Notes under the pieces: model-generated
The model's input: only the letters and a program-made list of their open reading frames with translations
Databases searched by the model: none
Told to the model about the DNA's origin: nothing
Program-made: the position numbers and the translations under genes
Assembly (NCBI RefSeq): GCF_003319115.1
Contig: NZ_QOHF01000015.1
Span: 62,001-126,000 of the forward strand
Direction of reading: 5' to 3'
Source: Geodermatophilus sp. TF02-6
GTDB taxonomy: Bacteria > Actinomycetota > Actinomycetes > Mycobacteriales > Geodermatophilaceae
Length of the DNA: 64,000 nt
Shown: in pieces, positions 7,135 to 14,741 of the stretch
Layout of the letters: each line of letters begins with the position of its first letter
Numbering within the stretch: position 1 is the stretch's first letter

Positions 7135-8040
7135 ATGGCTGCCGACGACGTCTCGCCCGAGGACCCCTTCCCCCGCAAGCGCGTCCGGGTGGACCGGCGG
7201 GCCGACGGCACCCTCGAGATGGCCTACGTCGAGGTCGGCGAGGGCGACCCGATCGTCTTCCTGCACGGCAACCCGACGTCGTCCTACCTGTGGCGCAACG
7301 TCATCCCGCACGTGGCGCGCCTCGGGCGCTGCCTCGCCCCCGACCTGATCGGCATGGGGGAGTCGGACAAGATCGCCGATCCCGGCCCCGGCACCTACTC
7401 GTTCGCCACCCACGCCGGGCTGCTGGAGCGGTTCCTCGACCAGGTCGGGGCCCGGGAGCGGGTGACCTTCGTGCTGCACGACTGGGGCTCGGCGCTGGGC
7501 TTCGACTGGGCTCAGCGGCACCGCGACGCCGTCCGCGGCCTGGCCTTCACCGAGGCGATCGTCGTCCCCCTGACCTGGGCGGACTGGCCGGCGGCCGCCC
7601 GGGGGATCTTCTCGACCATGCGCGGCCCGGACGGCGAGGCGGCGGTGCTGGAGAAGAACGTCTTCGTCGAGCGCATCCTGCCCGCGTCGGTGGCCCGCGG
7701 CCTGAGCCGGCAGGCGCACGACCGCTACCGGGCGCCGTTCCGCACGCCGGAGGAGCGCTGGCCCACCCTGGAGTGGCCGCGGCAGATCCCGATCGAGAGC
7801 GTGCCGCCGAAGGTGCACGATGTGGTGTCCCGGTACGGGCAGTGGCTGCGGCACAGCGACGTCCCGAAGCTGTTCCTCGACGCCGACCCGGGCTCGATCC
7901 TGGTGGGCCGGCCCCGGGCGTTCGTGCGCAAGTGGGCGGCGCTGAGCGAGGTCACCGTGCCGGGCGCCCACTTCGTGCCGGAGGACTCGCCGCACGAGAT
8001 CGGCCGCGCCCTGGCCGAGTGGATCCCGACCCTGCGCTGA
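7135..8040 (+). CDS. Haloalkane dehalogenase (alpha/beta hydrolase, HLD-II-like)
   Basis: A 301-residue hydrolase that releases halide from haloalkanes. Counting from the ATG at 7135, the nucleophile is D116 in LHDWGSALGF, the acid is E140 in FTEAIVVP and the base is H279 in GAHFVPEDSP. The halide-stabilising pair is N46 (HGNPTSSYLWRN) and W117. This arrangement is that of DhaA/LinB-type HLD-II enzymes, and length agrees with the family (about 295). GAGGATCGGGG before 7135 supports this start; an in-frame ATG at 7117 is the alternative. It stands alone with no catabolic partners. Confidence 0.92.
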   Translation: MAADDVSPEDPFPRKRVRVDRRADGTLEMAYVEVGEGDPIVFLHGNPTSSYLWRNVIPHVARLGRCLAPDLIGMGESDKIADPGPGTYSFATHAGLLERFLDQVGARERVTFVLHDWGSALGFDWAQRHRDAVRGLAFTEAIVVPLTWADWPAAARGIFSTMRGPDGEAAVLEKNVFVERILPASVARGLSRQAHDRYRAPFRTPEERWPTLEWPRQIPIESVPPKVHDVVSRYGQWLRHSDVPKLFLDADPGSILVGRPRAFVRKWAALSEVTVPGAHFVPEDSPHEIGRALAEWIPTLR

Positions 8041-8071
8041 CGGTCGGGGGCCGCACGGGCTCGGCCCGGGC

Positions 8072-8683
8072 CTAGCGGGAGGTGAGCGCCAGCCTGACGC
8101 CGAGGCCGAGGAAGCAGGCCGCGAACGCCTGCCGGATGCGGAGGACCAGCCGTGGCCGCTCGAGCAGGGTGCGGCGCACCGCGGCGGCGGCGACGCCGTA
8201 GCCGGTGAACACCACGAACGTCATCGCCATGAACACGCCGCTGAGCGCGAGCACCGTGCCCAGCTGCCCGTCGGCGCCGACGGGGACGAACTGTGGCAGG
8301 AAGGCGAAGAAGAACAGCGTCAGCTTCGGGTTGAGCAGGTTGACCAGCACCGCCGAGCCGATCACCCGCCACGCCGAGCGGGGCGCGCGGTCGGCGTCCA
8401 CGGCCAGGGCGCTGCGGTCCCGCCAGGTCGCCCAGGCCGTGTACAGCAGGTAGGCCACCCCGGCGGCCTTGACCAGCTCGAAGGCCAGGCCGCTGGCCCG
8501 CAGCAGCGCCGCCGTGCCGGTGATCGCGGCGGCCAGGTGGGGGACGGTGCCCAGGGTGCAGCCGGCCGCGGCGACCACGCCGGCCCGAGCGCCCCGCGAC
8601 AGGCCCGCGGCGATGGTGAACAGCGCGCCGGTGCCGGGGGTGGCGACCACGACCAGGGACGTCAGCAGGAAGGCGACGCTCAC
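8072..8683 (-). CDS. LysE/RhtB-family amino-acid exporter
   Basis: A 203-residue membrane protein with about six hydrophobic segments. The N-terminal VVVATPGTGALFTIAAGLSR matches the LysE/RhtB signature, and LLNPKLTLFFFAFLPQF is the conserved NPK segment. It starts at a GTG. The family exports lysine, threonine, homoserine and similar amino acids, but the specific substrate cannot be read from sequence. It converges with the dehalogenase gene. Confidence 0.9.
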   Translation of the reverse strand: MSVAFLLTSLVVVATPGTGALFTIAAGLSRGARAGVVAAAGCTLGTVPHLAAAITGTAALLRASGLAFELVKAAGVAYLLYTAWATWRDRSALAVDADRAPRSAWRVIGSAVLVNLLNPKLTLFFFAFLPQFVPVGADGQLGTVLALSGVFMAMTFVVFTGYGVAAAAVRRTLLERPRLVLRIRQAFAACFLGLGVRLALTSR

Positions 8684-8726
8684 GCGGGCTCCTCTCCAGG
8701 ACGCGCAGGGCGGCTCGAGGGGCTGG

Positions 8727-8875
8727 TCAACGCGTCTTCCTGCCGGCGCGCAGGGACTCGGCGGTCTTCGCGATGCGGGCGGCGCGCGTCTCGGGCCTCT
8801 TCGCCTCCTCGACCCAGCGCACCCACTCCTCGCGGTGGGAGGGGGCCAGCCCGTCGGAGGTGGCCCGTCCGGAAC
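8727..8875 (-). pseudogene. YdeI/OmpD-associated family remnant
   Basis: A minus-strand reading ending at 8727 gives LAPSHREEWVRWVEEAKRPE and then TRAARIAKTAESLRAGR. This is the characteristic C-terminal helix pair of the YdeI (bacteriocin-protection/OmdA) family. No start codon or upstream YdeI domain exists in this frame, so about three quarters of the gene is missing. It lies directly upstream of the lysE gene. Confidence 0.7.
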
Positions 8876-9099
8876 CGCATGTCGCGCATCCTGTCACTCC
8901 GGCGCCGGGCCGGGACAGGGCGCCGGGCGGTTGGGTCGACCCGTGGTGGCGTCACGACGCGTGCTCGCGGCGACGGCGGGCACGGGGACGGCCACCCCGA
9001 GGCCGGGGAGGAGACCGATCCGGGGAGTGGTGGCGGATCGTGTGCACCGCCGTGCCGTCAGCGGTCCCGGGCCACCGCCCCCGACGGTGGCCCCACCGC
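8876..9099. other. Intergenic, no gene recognised
   Basis: About 220 bp of G+C-rich sequence between the YdeI remnant and the stop of the UPF0016 gene. I see no convincing ORF, hairpin or member of the repeat families. Confidence 0.5.
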
Positions 9100-9702
9100 T
9101 CAGCCGGCGAGCGTGCGCACCGTCTCGACGGCCGCGACGACGGCGAAGACGAGGAACAGCGCCGCCGCCACCCGACGGATGAGCGCGACCGGCAGCCGGT
9201 CGGCCAGCTCCTTACCGAGGAACACGGCCAGGCCGGAGACGGTGAGCAGCGCCGCCCAGGCGCCGACGAAGACCGACAGCGGGTCGTCGAAGCGCGCGGC
9301 GAGGCCCGCGGTGGCCAGCTGGGACAGGTCGCCCCACTCGGCCGCGAACAGCACGCCGAAGGAGATCGCGGCGGCGCGCAGGAACGAGGTGCCCTCGCGG
9401 GCGTCGGCGACGTCCTCGGCCTCCTCCGGGCCGGCGGTCGCGCTGCGCCACAGCAGCACCGCGCCGACCAGGAACAGTACCGCCACCACGCCGCTGACCA
9501 GCGCCTGGGGGAGCAGCGAGAGCAGGCTGCCGGCGGTGACCGCGATCGCCACCTGCAGGCCGAACGCCGTCCCGACGCCGAGGAACACCGGCCAGGACGG
9601 GAACCGGGTGGCCAGGACCAGGCTGGCGAACAGCGTCTTGTCCGGCAGCTCGACGGGCAGGACGAGGATGAACGCGGTCGCGATGACCGACAGCGACAGC
9701 AC
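9100..9702 (-). CDS. UPF0016/TMEM165 (GDT1) family cation exporter, probably Mn2+
   Basis: A 200-residue membrane protein made of two homologous halves of three helices, beginning at a GTG after GAGGGA. The duplicated E-x-G-D-(K/R)-(S/T) signature appears as ELPDKT in the first half and EWGDLSQ in the second. Family members (Gdt1, TMEM165, cyanobacterial Mnx, bacterial MneA) move Mn2+ or Ca2+ out of the cytosol. The probable yybP-ykoY riboswitch upstream fits manganese-induced expression and strengthens the Mn2+ assignment. Confidence 0.88.
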   Translation of the reverse strand: MLSLSVIATAFILVLPVELPDKTLFASLVLATRFPSWPVFLGVGTAFGLQVAIAVTAGSLLSLLPQALVSGVVAVLFLVGAVLLWRSATAGPEEAEDVADAREGTSFLRAAAISFGVLFAAEWGDLSQLATAGLAARFDDPLSVFVGAWAALLTVSGLAVFLGKELADRLPVALIRRVAAALFLVFAVVAAVETVRTLAG

Positions 9703-9769
9703 GGTGTCCCTCTTCCGCTCGGCACTGCCGGGCGGGCACGGGCAGCCTCCGACCGGCCGGTGTGCGACG

Positions 9770-9875
9770 GTCGGGGGTCTGGCCCGCCCACGCCGGTGCG
9801 TGGGCCCGCTGACCGGGCGCCCGGAGGCGCCAGCGTGTCGACCAGCGGACGGGGGCTGCTCCCCTTCTCGGCGGT
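9770..9875 (-). promoter_or_regulatory. Probable yybP-ykoY (Mn2+) riboswitch upstream of the UPF0016 gene
   Basis: Read on the minus strand, the leader holds AAGGGGAGCAGCCCC, a G+C-rich helix closing around CTGGCGCC and GGGCGCCCGGTCAG, and a closing CCAGACC. This is the order of conserved pieces in the manganese-sensing yybP-ykoY aptamer. Downstream, CCGACCG and CGGTCGG can pair into a hairpin that may serve as expression platform. Its gene is a UPF0016 exporter, one of the classic yybP-ykoY targets. Boundaries are approximate, as no covariance search was run. Confidence 0.65.
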
Positions 9876-9995
9876 CCAGCCTAGCCGAGCGGCCCCCGGA
9901 ACCCGGGTGCGCCGAGGGGTGACCCGCGCTACGGTCCGCCCATGCCGTTCCGTTGACGCCGGTCACCGACGATCCCGGCGGCGGCCCGGCCGCTC

Positions 9996-11120
9996 GTGCG
10001 GCTGGCCGTGTGCTGGGCCGCGCTGTCCGAGCTGGTGCCCTTCTACCCGCTCTACGCCCTGCTCTTCCTCGACGCCGGGCTCTCCGACGCCCAGGTCTCG
10101 GGACTGTTCGCGCTGTGGTCGGTCACCGGCTTCCTCACCGAGGTGCCCGCCGGTGCGCTGGCCGACCGGTGGTCCCGCCGGGGGGTCGTCGTCCTCTCCG
10201 GTGTGCTGCAGGCGGCCGGCTTCGCGCTCTGGACGGTGGCCCCGACGGGGTCGGCCTTCGCCGCCGGGTTCGTGCTGTGGGGCGTCGGCGGGGCGCTGGT
10301 CTCCGGTGCCGCCGAGGCGCTGGTCTTCGACGGGCTGGCCGACGTCGGCGCGCAGGCGGTCTACGCCCGCGTCAACGGCTGGATGACCGCAGCCGAGCTG
10401 CTGGTCCAGCTGCCGACGGCGGCCGGAGCCACCGCGCTGTTCGCCGTCGGGGACTACCCGCTGGTCGGCTGGGCCAGCGTCGCGGTCTGCCTGGCCGCGG
10501 CCGGGCTGGCCCTGCGCTTCCCCGAGCCGCCGCGGACCCCGGACGACGACGGGGAGCCGGCGGGCGGGACGCTGCGGCTGGGGCTCGCCCAGGCGCTGCG
10601 CCGTCCCGACCTGCGCCTGGTGGTGCTCGCCGTGGCGCTGCTCGGCGGCCTGGACGCCGTCGAGGAGTACATCCCGGTCATGGCGCGCTCCTGGGACGTG
10701 CCCGCCGTCGCCGTCCCTCCCGCCGCCGTCGCCGTCGCGCTGGCCGGAGCGCTCGGCGCGGCCCTCGGAGGCCGGGCCGCCCAGCTGTCCACGCGCGGCC
10801 TGCTGGCCCTGCTCGCGGCGTCCGGCGCGTTGCTGGCCGGAGCCGCGGTGTGGGCCCACCCGCCGGCGCTGGCCCTGCTCGCCGCCTGCTACGGGCTCTA
10901 CCTGGCGGTGCTCGTGGTCGCCGAGGCGCGCCTGCAGGAGCGGATCGCCGGGCCGTACCGGGCGACGGTCACCTCGGTGGCGGGGCTGGGCCTCGAACTG
11001 GCCTCGCTGCTGGTGTTCGGCGCGTGGGCGCTGGGCGGGCCGGTGGCGGTCGCGGCGGTGTTCCTCGCCGCCGTCCCGGTGGTCGCCGCCGGGCTGCGGG
11101 AGCCGGCCAGGACGCCCTGA
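9996..11120 (+). CDS. MFS transporter
   Basis: A 374-residue major facilitator protein with about eleven or twelve hydrophobic segments. The loop between helices 2 and 3 carries the MFS signature as GALADRWSRRGVVV. It is short for the family, and the first helix begins almost at the start. The GTG at 9996 is the first start in the open frame. An in-frame ATG at 9942, just after a TACGGT box, is followed four codons later by TGA, so the true start or integrity is uncertain. The substrate is unknown. Confidence 0.8.
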   Translation: MRLAVCWAALSELVPFYPLYALLFLDAGLSDAQVSGLFALWSVTGFLTEVPAGALADRWSRRGVVVLSGVLQAAGFALWTVAPTGSAFAAGFVLWGVGGALVSGAAEALVFDGLADVGAQAVYARVNGWMTAAELLVQLPTAAGATALFAVGDYPLVGWASVAVCLAAAGLALRFPEPPRTPDDDGEPAGGTLRLGLAQALRRPDLRLVVLAVALLGGLDAVEEYIPVMARSWDVPAVAVPPAAVAVALAGALGAALGGRAAQLSTRGLLALLAASGALLAGAAVWAHPPALALLAACYGLYLAVLVVAEARLQERIAGPYRATVTSVAGLGLELASLLVFGAWALGGPVAVAAVFLAAVPVVAAGLREPARTP

Positions 11121-11974
11121 TGTCCCCGGGCCTCGCGGGCCCGCCGCAGGTAGGCCGACGGCGGCACCCCGACGACGGCGCGGAACTCGCGGCTGAAGTG
11201 GGCCTGGTCGAACCAGCCGAGCGAGACCGCCAGGTCGGCCAGGTCGGTGACCTCGCCGGCGTCGATCGCGGCCGCGGCGTCCTGCAGCCGGTAGCGGGCG
11301 AGCACCGCCTTGGGGCCGAGCCCGACGGAGGCGGCGAACAACCGCTGCAGCGAGCGGACGCTCACCCCGGCCAGGGCGGCCACCTGCTCGACCCGCACCA
11401 GCTCGCGGTCCTCGAGCATCTCCTCGACCAGCGCCAGCAGGTCGAGGTGGGTCGCCGACGGCTGCGGCGCGCAGGCCGCCAGGGCGGCGTCGAGCACGGC
11501 GGCCCGGGCGCCGTCGTCGTCCTCGGCCAGGACGGCGGCCATGAGCGCGTCGGGGGCCGGGCCGAGCTCGCCGCCCAGCGGGGTGACGCCGTCCGGCAGC
11601 GGCCGCCGGCCGGTGAAGGCCGCCCAGCCGCCCGGGCGGAACTTCACCGCGGTCACCCGCCCGACCCCGGCGAGGTCGACGGTGAACCGGCGGCGGACCG
11701 GCCCGTGCACGAGCACGGCCGGCAGCGCGACCCCGAAGCGGGGCCGGGTGCCCTCCTCGACCGAGACGTTGACGCTGGGATGGCTGAGCACCTCCGACCG
11801 GAACGGCGGCCGCCCGGTGCGGTCCCAGCGCACCGACCAGTAGCGCTCCACGAACGGGGCCAGCTCCGGCGCCACGGCGGTGTCGCGCCGCAGGTCGGCC
11901 TCCCGCGCGGTCTCGGCCGGGCACAGCACGCCGTGCGTCGTCCGCGGGGCTGTCGCATTCGTCCAAGACGCCAC
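10898..11974 (-). CDS. AraC-family transcriptional regulator
   Basis: A 358-residue protein with a GTG start six bases after TACCCT, probably leaderless. The N-terminal half (APELAPFVERYWSVRWDRT) is the DUF6597-type ligand region. The C-terminal AraC domain includes VAALAGVSVRSLQRLFAASV and SLGWFDQAHFSREFRAVVGV. The DNA-binding domain is complete by about residue 280. A low-complexity tail of some 70 residues then runs 223 bp antisense into the end of the MFS gene before a stop appears. The tail may be a lost-stop extension. Confidence 0.85.
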   Translation of the reverse strand: MASWTNATAPRTTHGVLCPAETAREADLRRDTAVAPELAPFVERYWSVRWDRTGRPPFRSEVLSHPSVNVSVEEGTRPRFGVALPAVLVHGPVRRRFTVDLAGVGRVTAVKFRPGGWAAFTGRRPLPDGVTPLGGELGPAPDALMAAVLAEDDDGARAAVLDAALAACAPQPSATHLDLLALVEEMLEDRELVRVEQVAALAGVSVRSLQRLFAASVGLGPKAVLARYRLQDAAAAIDAGEVTDLADLAVSLGWFDQAHFSREFRAVVGVPPSAYLRRAREARGHQGVLAGSRSPAATTGTAARNTAATATGPPSAHAPNTSSEASSRPSPATEVTVARYGPAIRSCRRASATTSTAR

Positions 11975-12001
11975 CGCCGCAGGGTAGGCAGGGTGGCGGA
12001 C

Positions 12002-12475
12002 ATGGCGATCACCGACGGCCGTCCCGACGGCTACACGACCCTCACCCCCTTCCTCGTCTGCTCCCCGGCCGGCGAGGCGATCCGCTTCTACGCAGACGTG
12101 TTCGGCGCCACGGTGGTCAGCCGGATGGACGGTCCGGACGGCACGGTCCCGCACGCCGAGTTCGACCTCGGCCTGGGCCGGCTGCAGCTGGGTGACCCGA
12201 ACGACGCCTACGGCCTGGTCGCGCCGAGCGGGCGGGCCGACGACCGGGTGAGCAGCTCGACCTGCGTCTACGTCGCCGACGTCGACGCGGTGGTCGCGGC
12301 GGCGGTCGAGCGCGGCGCGACCGTGCGGGAGGAGCCGGCCACCTTCGTCACCGGCGACCGGTTCGCGTCGATCTACGACCCGTTCGGCCACCGCTGGGCG
12401 GTGATGACCCGCGTCGAGGACGTGAGCCCGGAGGAGGCCGAGCGCCGGCTCGCCGAGTGGGCGGCGCAGCAGTGA
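12002..12475 (+). CDS. VOC-family (glyoxalase/PhnB-like) protein
   Basis: A 157-residue vicinal-oxygen-chelate fold protein starting MAITDGRPDGYTTLTPFLVC. Segments AIRFYADVFGATVVSRM, HAEFDLGLGRLQLGD and FASIYDPFGHRWAVMTR are typical of the PhnB/YdcA-like subgroup, with the paired beta-alpha-beta units and a C-terminal DPFGHRW. The subgroup has no single function; metal-dependent isomerase, dioxygenase or drug-binding roles are all possible. It is divergent from the AraC gene across only 27 bp. Confidence 0.85.
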   Translation: MAITDGRPDGYTTLTPFLVCSPAGEAIRFYADVFGATVVSRMDGPDGTVPHAEFDLGLGRLQLGDPNDAYGLVAPSGRADDRVSSSTCVYVADVDAVVAAAVERGATVREEPATFVTGDRFASIYDPFGHRWAVMTRVEDVSPEEAERRLAEWAAQQ

Positions 12476-12522
12476 CACCCGTCCGGCCGGGCGCGGACCA
12501 CCCGGGACGGAGGAGCCGAGCC

Positions 12523-12723
12523 GTGGGCTACACGAACACGTTCATCGCGGTGGCCGAGGACTGCCGGGCGGGCACCGGGGAGGTGCCTCCCGACCGGAGC
12601 GGCGTCCCCACGGTCGCCGCCGTCCAGTACGCCCTGCACGCCGTGGACTCGCCGTCGTACGCGCGACTGCGCGCCGACGGGCGGCTCACCCAGCTCCGGG
12701 CCATGCGCTCCCGCCGCGGGTAG
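12523..12723 (+). CDS. Short DUF6157-like protein
   Basis: A 66-residue ORF with a GTG start behind GGAGGAG. Its first half (GYTNTFIAVAEDC, then TGEVPPDRSGVPTVAAVQY) resembles the N-terminus of DUF6157 proteins, which are about twice this length. The second half ends early in SRRG without the usual remainder. It follows the VOC gene by 47 bp. It may be a truncated relic that is still translated. Confidence 0.5.
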   Translation: MGYTNTFIAVAEDCRAGTGEVPPDRSGVPTVAAVQYALHAVDSPSYARLRADGRLTQLRAMRSRRG

Positions 12724-12745
12724 CGGCGGGAGCGGCGGGAGCGGC

Positions 12746-13918
12746 TCAGCCGACCGGATGGGCGGCCTCGGCGGCGGCCGTGGCGGCGCGCAGCACCTCC
12801 TTCACCGGCAGGCCGCGGTCGCGGGCCAGCGCGGCGACGTCCTCGAACTCGACGCCCACGTTGACCACCCGGTCGCCGACCCGCGCGACCTTGACGCCGA
12901 CCCGGCCGCCGAGCACCTCGACCGACGTCGACGTCCGCTCCAGCGCGACCTTGCCGACGGGCACCACCCGCAGCCCGATGGTCGACGTGGTGGCGAACAC
13001 CGCGGCCTGCACCGCGGCGACCGCGTCCGGCCGGCACAGCGCGGACAGGGTGTGCGCCGGGCGCCCCTTCTTCATCAGGATCGGGGTGAGCCAGGCGTCC
13101 GACGCCCCGGCGGCCAGCAGGGCGTCGAGCACACCGGGCCACAGCCGGGGGTCGAGGTCGTCGACGTTGGCCTCCAGCACGACCGGGGACGCCGGCGAGG
13201 ACCCGGCCGGCTCGCCCAGGACCAGCCGGACGACGTTGGGCAGCTCGGCCGGGTCGCGGGCGCCGGCGCCCACCCCGACCCGGTCCACCCGCACCGGCGG
13301 CAGCGGCGTCCACTCGTCGACCCGGGCGGCCAGCAGCGCCGCGCCGGTGGGCGTGCACGTCTCGGCCGGCACCGGCCCGGCGTGCACCGGCGCCCCGGCG
13401 AGCAGCTCCAGCACCGCCGGCGCCGGGACCGGGACGACGCCGTGCGCGCCGCGGGACGAGCCGCTGCCCAGCGCGACCGGGGAGGCGCTCAGCCGGGTCA
13501 GGCCCAGGTGCTCGAAGCCGGCGACCACCCCGACGACGTCGGCCAGGGCGTCGAGCGCGCCGACCTCGTGGAAGTGGACGTCGTTCGGGTCGACCCGGTG
13601 CACCCGGCCCTCGGCGAGGGCCAGCCGCGCGAAGACCGCCAGCGCGCCGTCCCGCACGGCGGGAGAGAGGTCGGCGTCGGCCAGCAGCGTCCGCACATCG
13701 GCCCAGGTGCGGGTCGCGGTGGACGGCGGTGCCTGCACGTGCACCCGGGTGGCGCCCAACCCGTGCCGGGTCACCTGCTCGGCCAGCAGCCGGACCGGCT
13801 CGACCGGCAGCGCGGCGACCGCGGCCGCCGGCACCTCCAGCGGCACCCCGGCGTCGACCAGCGCGCCCAGCAGCAGGTCACCGCTGCAGCCGGCGGACAG
13901 GTCCAGCCACCCGATCAC
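12746..13918 (-). CDS. larC: LarC, nickel-pincer cofactor biosynthesis (Ni insertion)
   Basis: A 390-residue protein starting with GTG (VIGWLDLSAGCSGDLLLGAL) six bases after a TACGGT box, suggesting its own leaderless transcript. Diagnostic segments are HRVDPNDVHFHEVGALDALA, PTGAALLA, LEANVDDLDPRLWPGVLDAL and TPILMKKGRP. LarC is the CTP-dependent cyclometallase that inserts nickel into the pyridinium dithiocarboxylate nucleotide of lactate racemase and other LarA-type enzymes. The complete protein is one ORF; in Lactobacillus plantarum it is made by programmed frameshifting. larB is immediately upstream, but no larE or larA is in the window. Confidence 0.93.
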   Translation of the reverse strand: MIGWLDLSAGCSGDLLLGALVDAGVPLEVPAAAVAALPVEPVRLLAEQVTRHGLGATRVHVQAPPSTATRTWADVRTLLADADLSPAVRDGALAVFARLALAEGRVHRVDPNDVHFHEVGALDALADVVGVVAGFEHLGLTRLSASPVALGSGSSRGAHGVVPVPAPAVLELLAGAPVHAGPVPAETCTPTGAALLAARVDEWTPLPPVRVDRVGVGAGARDPAELPNVVRLVLGEPAGSSPASPVVLEANVDDLDPRLWPGVLDALLAAGASDAWLTPILMKKGRPAHTLSALCRPDAVAAVQAAVFATTSTIGLRVVPVGKVALERTSTSVEVLGGRVGVKVARVGDRVVNVGVEFEDVAALARDRGLPVKEVLRAATAAAEAAHPVG

Positions 13919-13937
13919 GGCTCGACCGTAGGGCCGG

Positions 13938-14741
13938 TCAGCCCCTCCGGGACCTCCGGGCGATCCTCGCGGCGAAGACGCCGGCGGCGTGGCCGTCGTC
14001 GATGTTGCTCACCACGACACCCGGCGAGGCCGAGTTGAGCACGGTGAGCAGCGCGCCGAACCCGCCGAAGGAGCCCGGCTGCCCGGTCGAGGTGGGGACG
14101 GCGACGACCGGCACGTCGGTCAGCACGCCGACCAGGCCGGCCAGCGAGGCGTCCGTCCCGGCCACCACCACCAGGCAGTCGACGTCGCCGGGCAGCTCGG
14201 GGGCCCCGGTGCGGCGGCCGCCGCTGACGTCGTCCACCCGCACCACCTCGGTGCCGGTGACCCGGGCGGCGAAGGCGGCCTCGGCGGCCACCGACCGGTC
14301 GCCGCCGACACCGCGCAGCACCCCGATGCGCCCGGCGGGCTCGGGCAGCGGACCCACCGCCGCCGACATCGCCGCGGCGTCGACCGTCGTGTAGGCGTCG
14401 TGCTCGCTGGCCAGCGCCACGAGCGTCTCGGCGGAGGCGCGGACGACGACCGCGGGCCGGTCCGGGAACTCCCGGCGGGCGGTGCGGACCAGCGCGAGCA
14501 CCTGCTCGGTGCTGCGCCCGGTGCCCCAGACGACCTCGGGCTCGGCCGGCCCGTCGCGCAGCGGCGCGGCGGGGGCGGTGCCGACCCCGCCGGACCCGGC
14601 CGGGCGCGCGGTCGCCGGCACCGGGCCCAGGGCCGGTTCGCCGGAGGTGCCCAGGCCGAGCGGCGGGTCGACGGGCTCGACGAGGAGGGAGGCGAAACCG
14701 CCGGGCGCGCCGGCCGGGTCGTCCAGCGGGGAGGGCTGCAC
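13938..14741 (-). CDS. larB: LarB, nickel-pincer cofactor carboxylase
   Basis: If translated from the GTG at 14741 this is a 267-residue protein. That start lies seven bases after TAGGGT, the same leaderless arrangement seen at many genes here. The PurE-like domain is clear from PEVVWGTGRSTEQVLAL, VVVAGTDASLAGLVGVL and NIDDGHAAGVFAARIAR. LarB carboxylates and hydrolyses nicotinic acid adenine dinucleotide to start cofactor synthesis. The first 60 residues are unlike usual LarB N-termini. The same frame is open all the way from the GGDEF gene upstream, so a fused product is also possible. Confidence 0.88.
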   Translation of the reverse strand: MQPSPLDDPAGAPGGFASLLVEPVDPPLGLGTSGEPALGPVPATARPAGSGGVGTAPAAPLRDGPAEPEVVWGTGRSTEQVLALVRTARREFPDRPAVVVRASAETLVALASEHDAYTTVDAAAMSAAVGPLPEPAGRIGVLRGVGGDRSVAAEAAFAARVTGTEVVRVDDVSGGRRTGAPELPGDVDCLVVVAGTDASLAGLVGVLTDVPVVAVPTSTGQPGSFGGFGALLTVLNSASPGVVVSNIDDGHAAGVFAARIARRSRRG

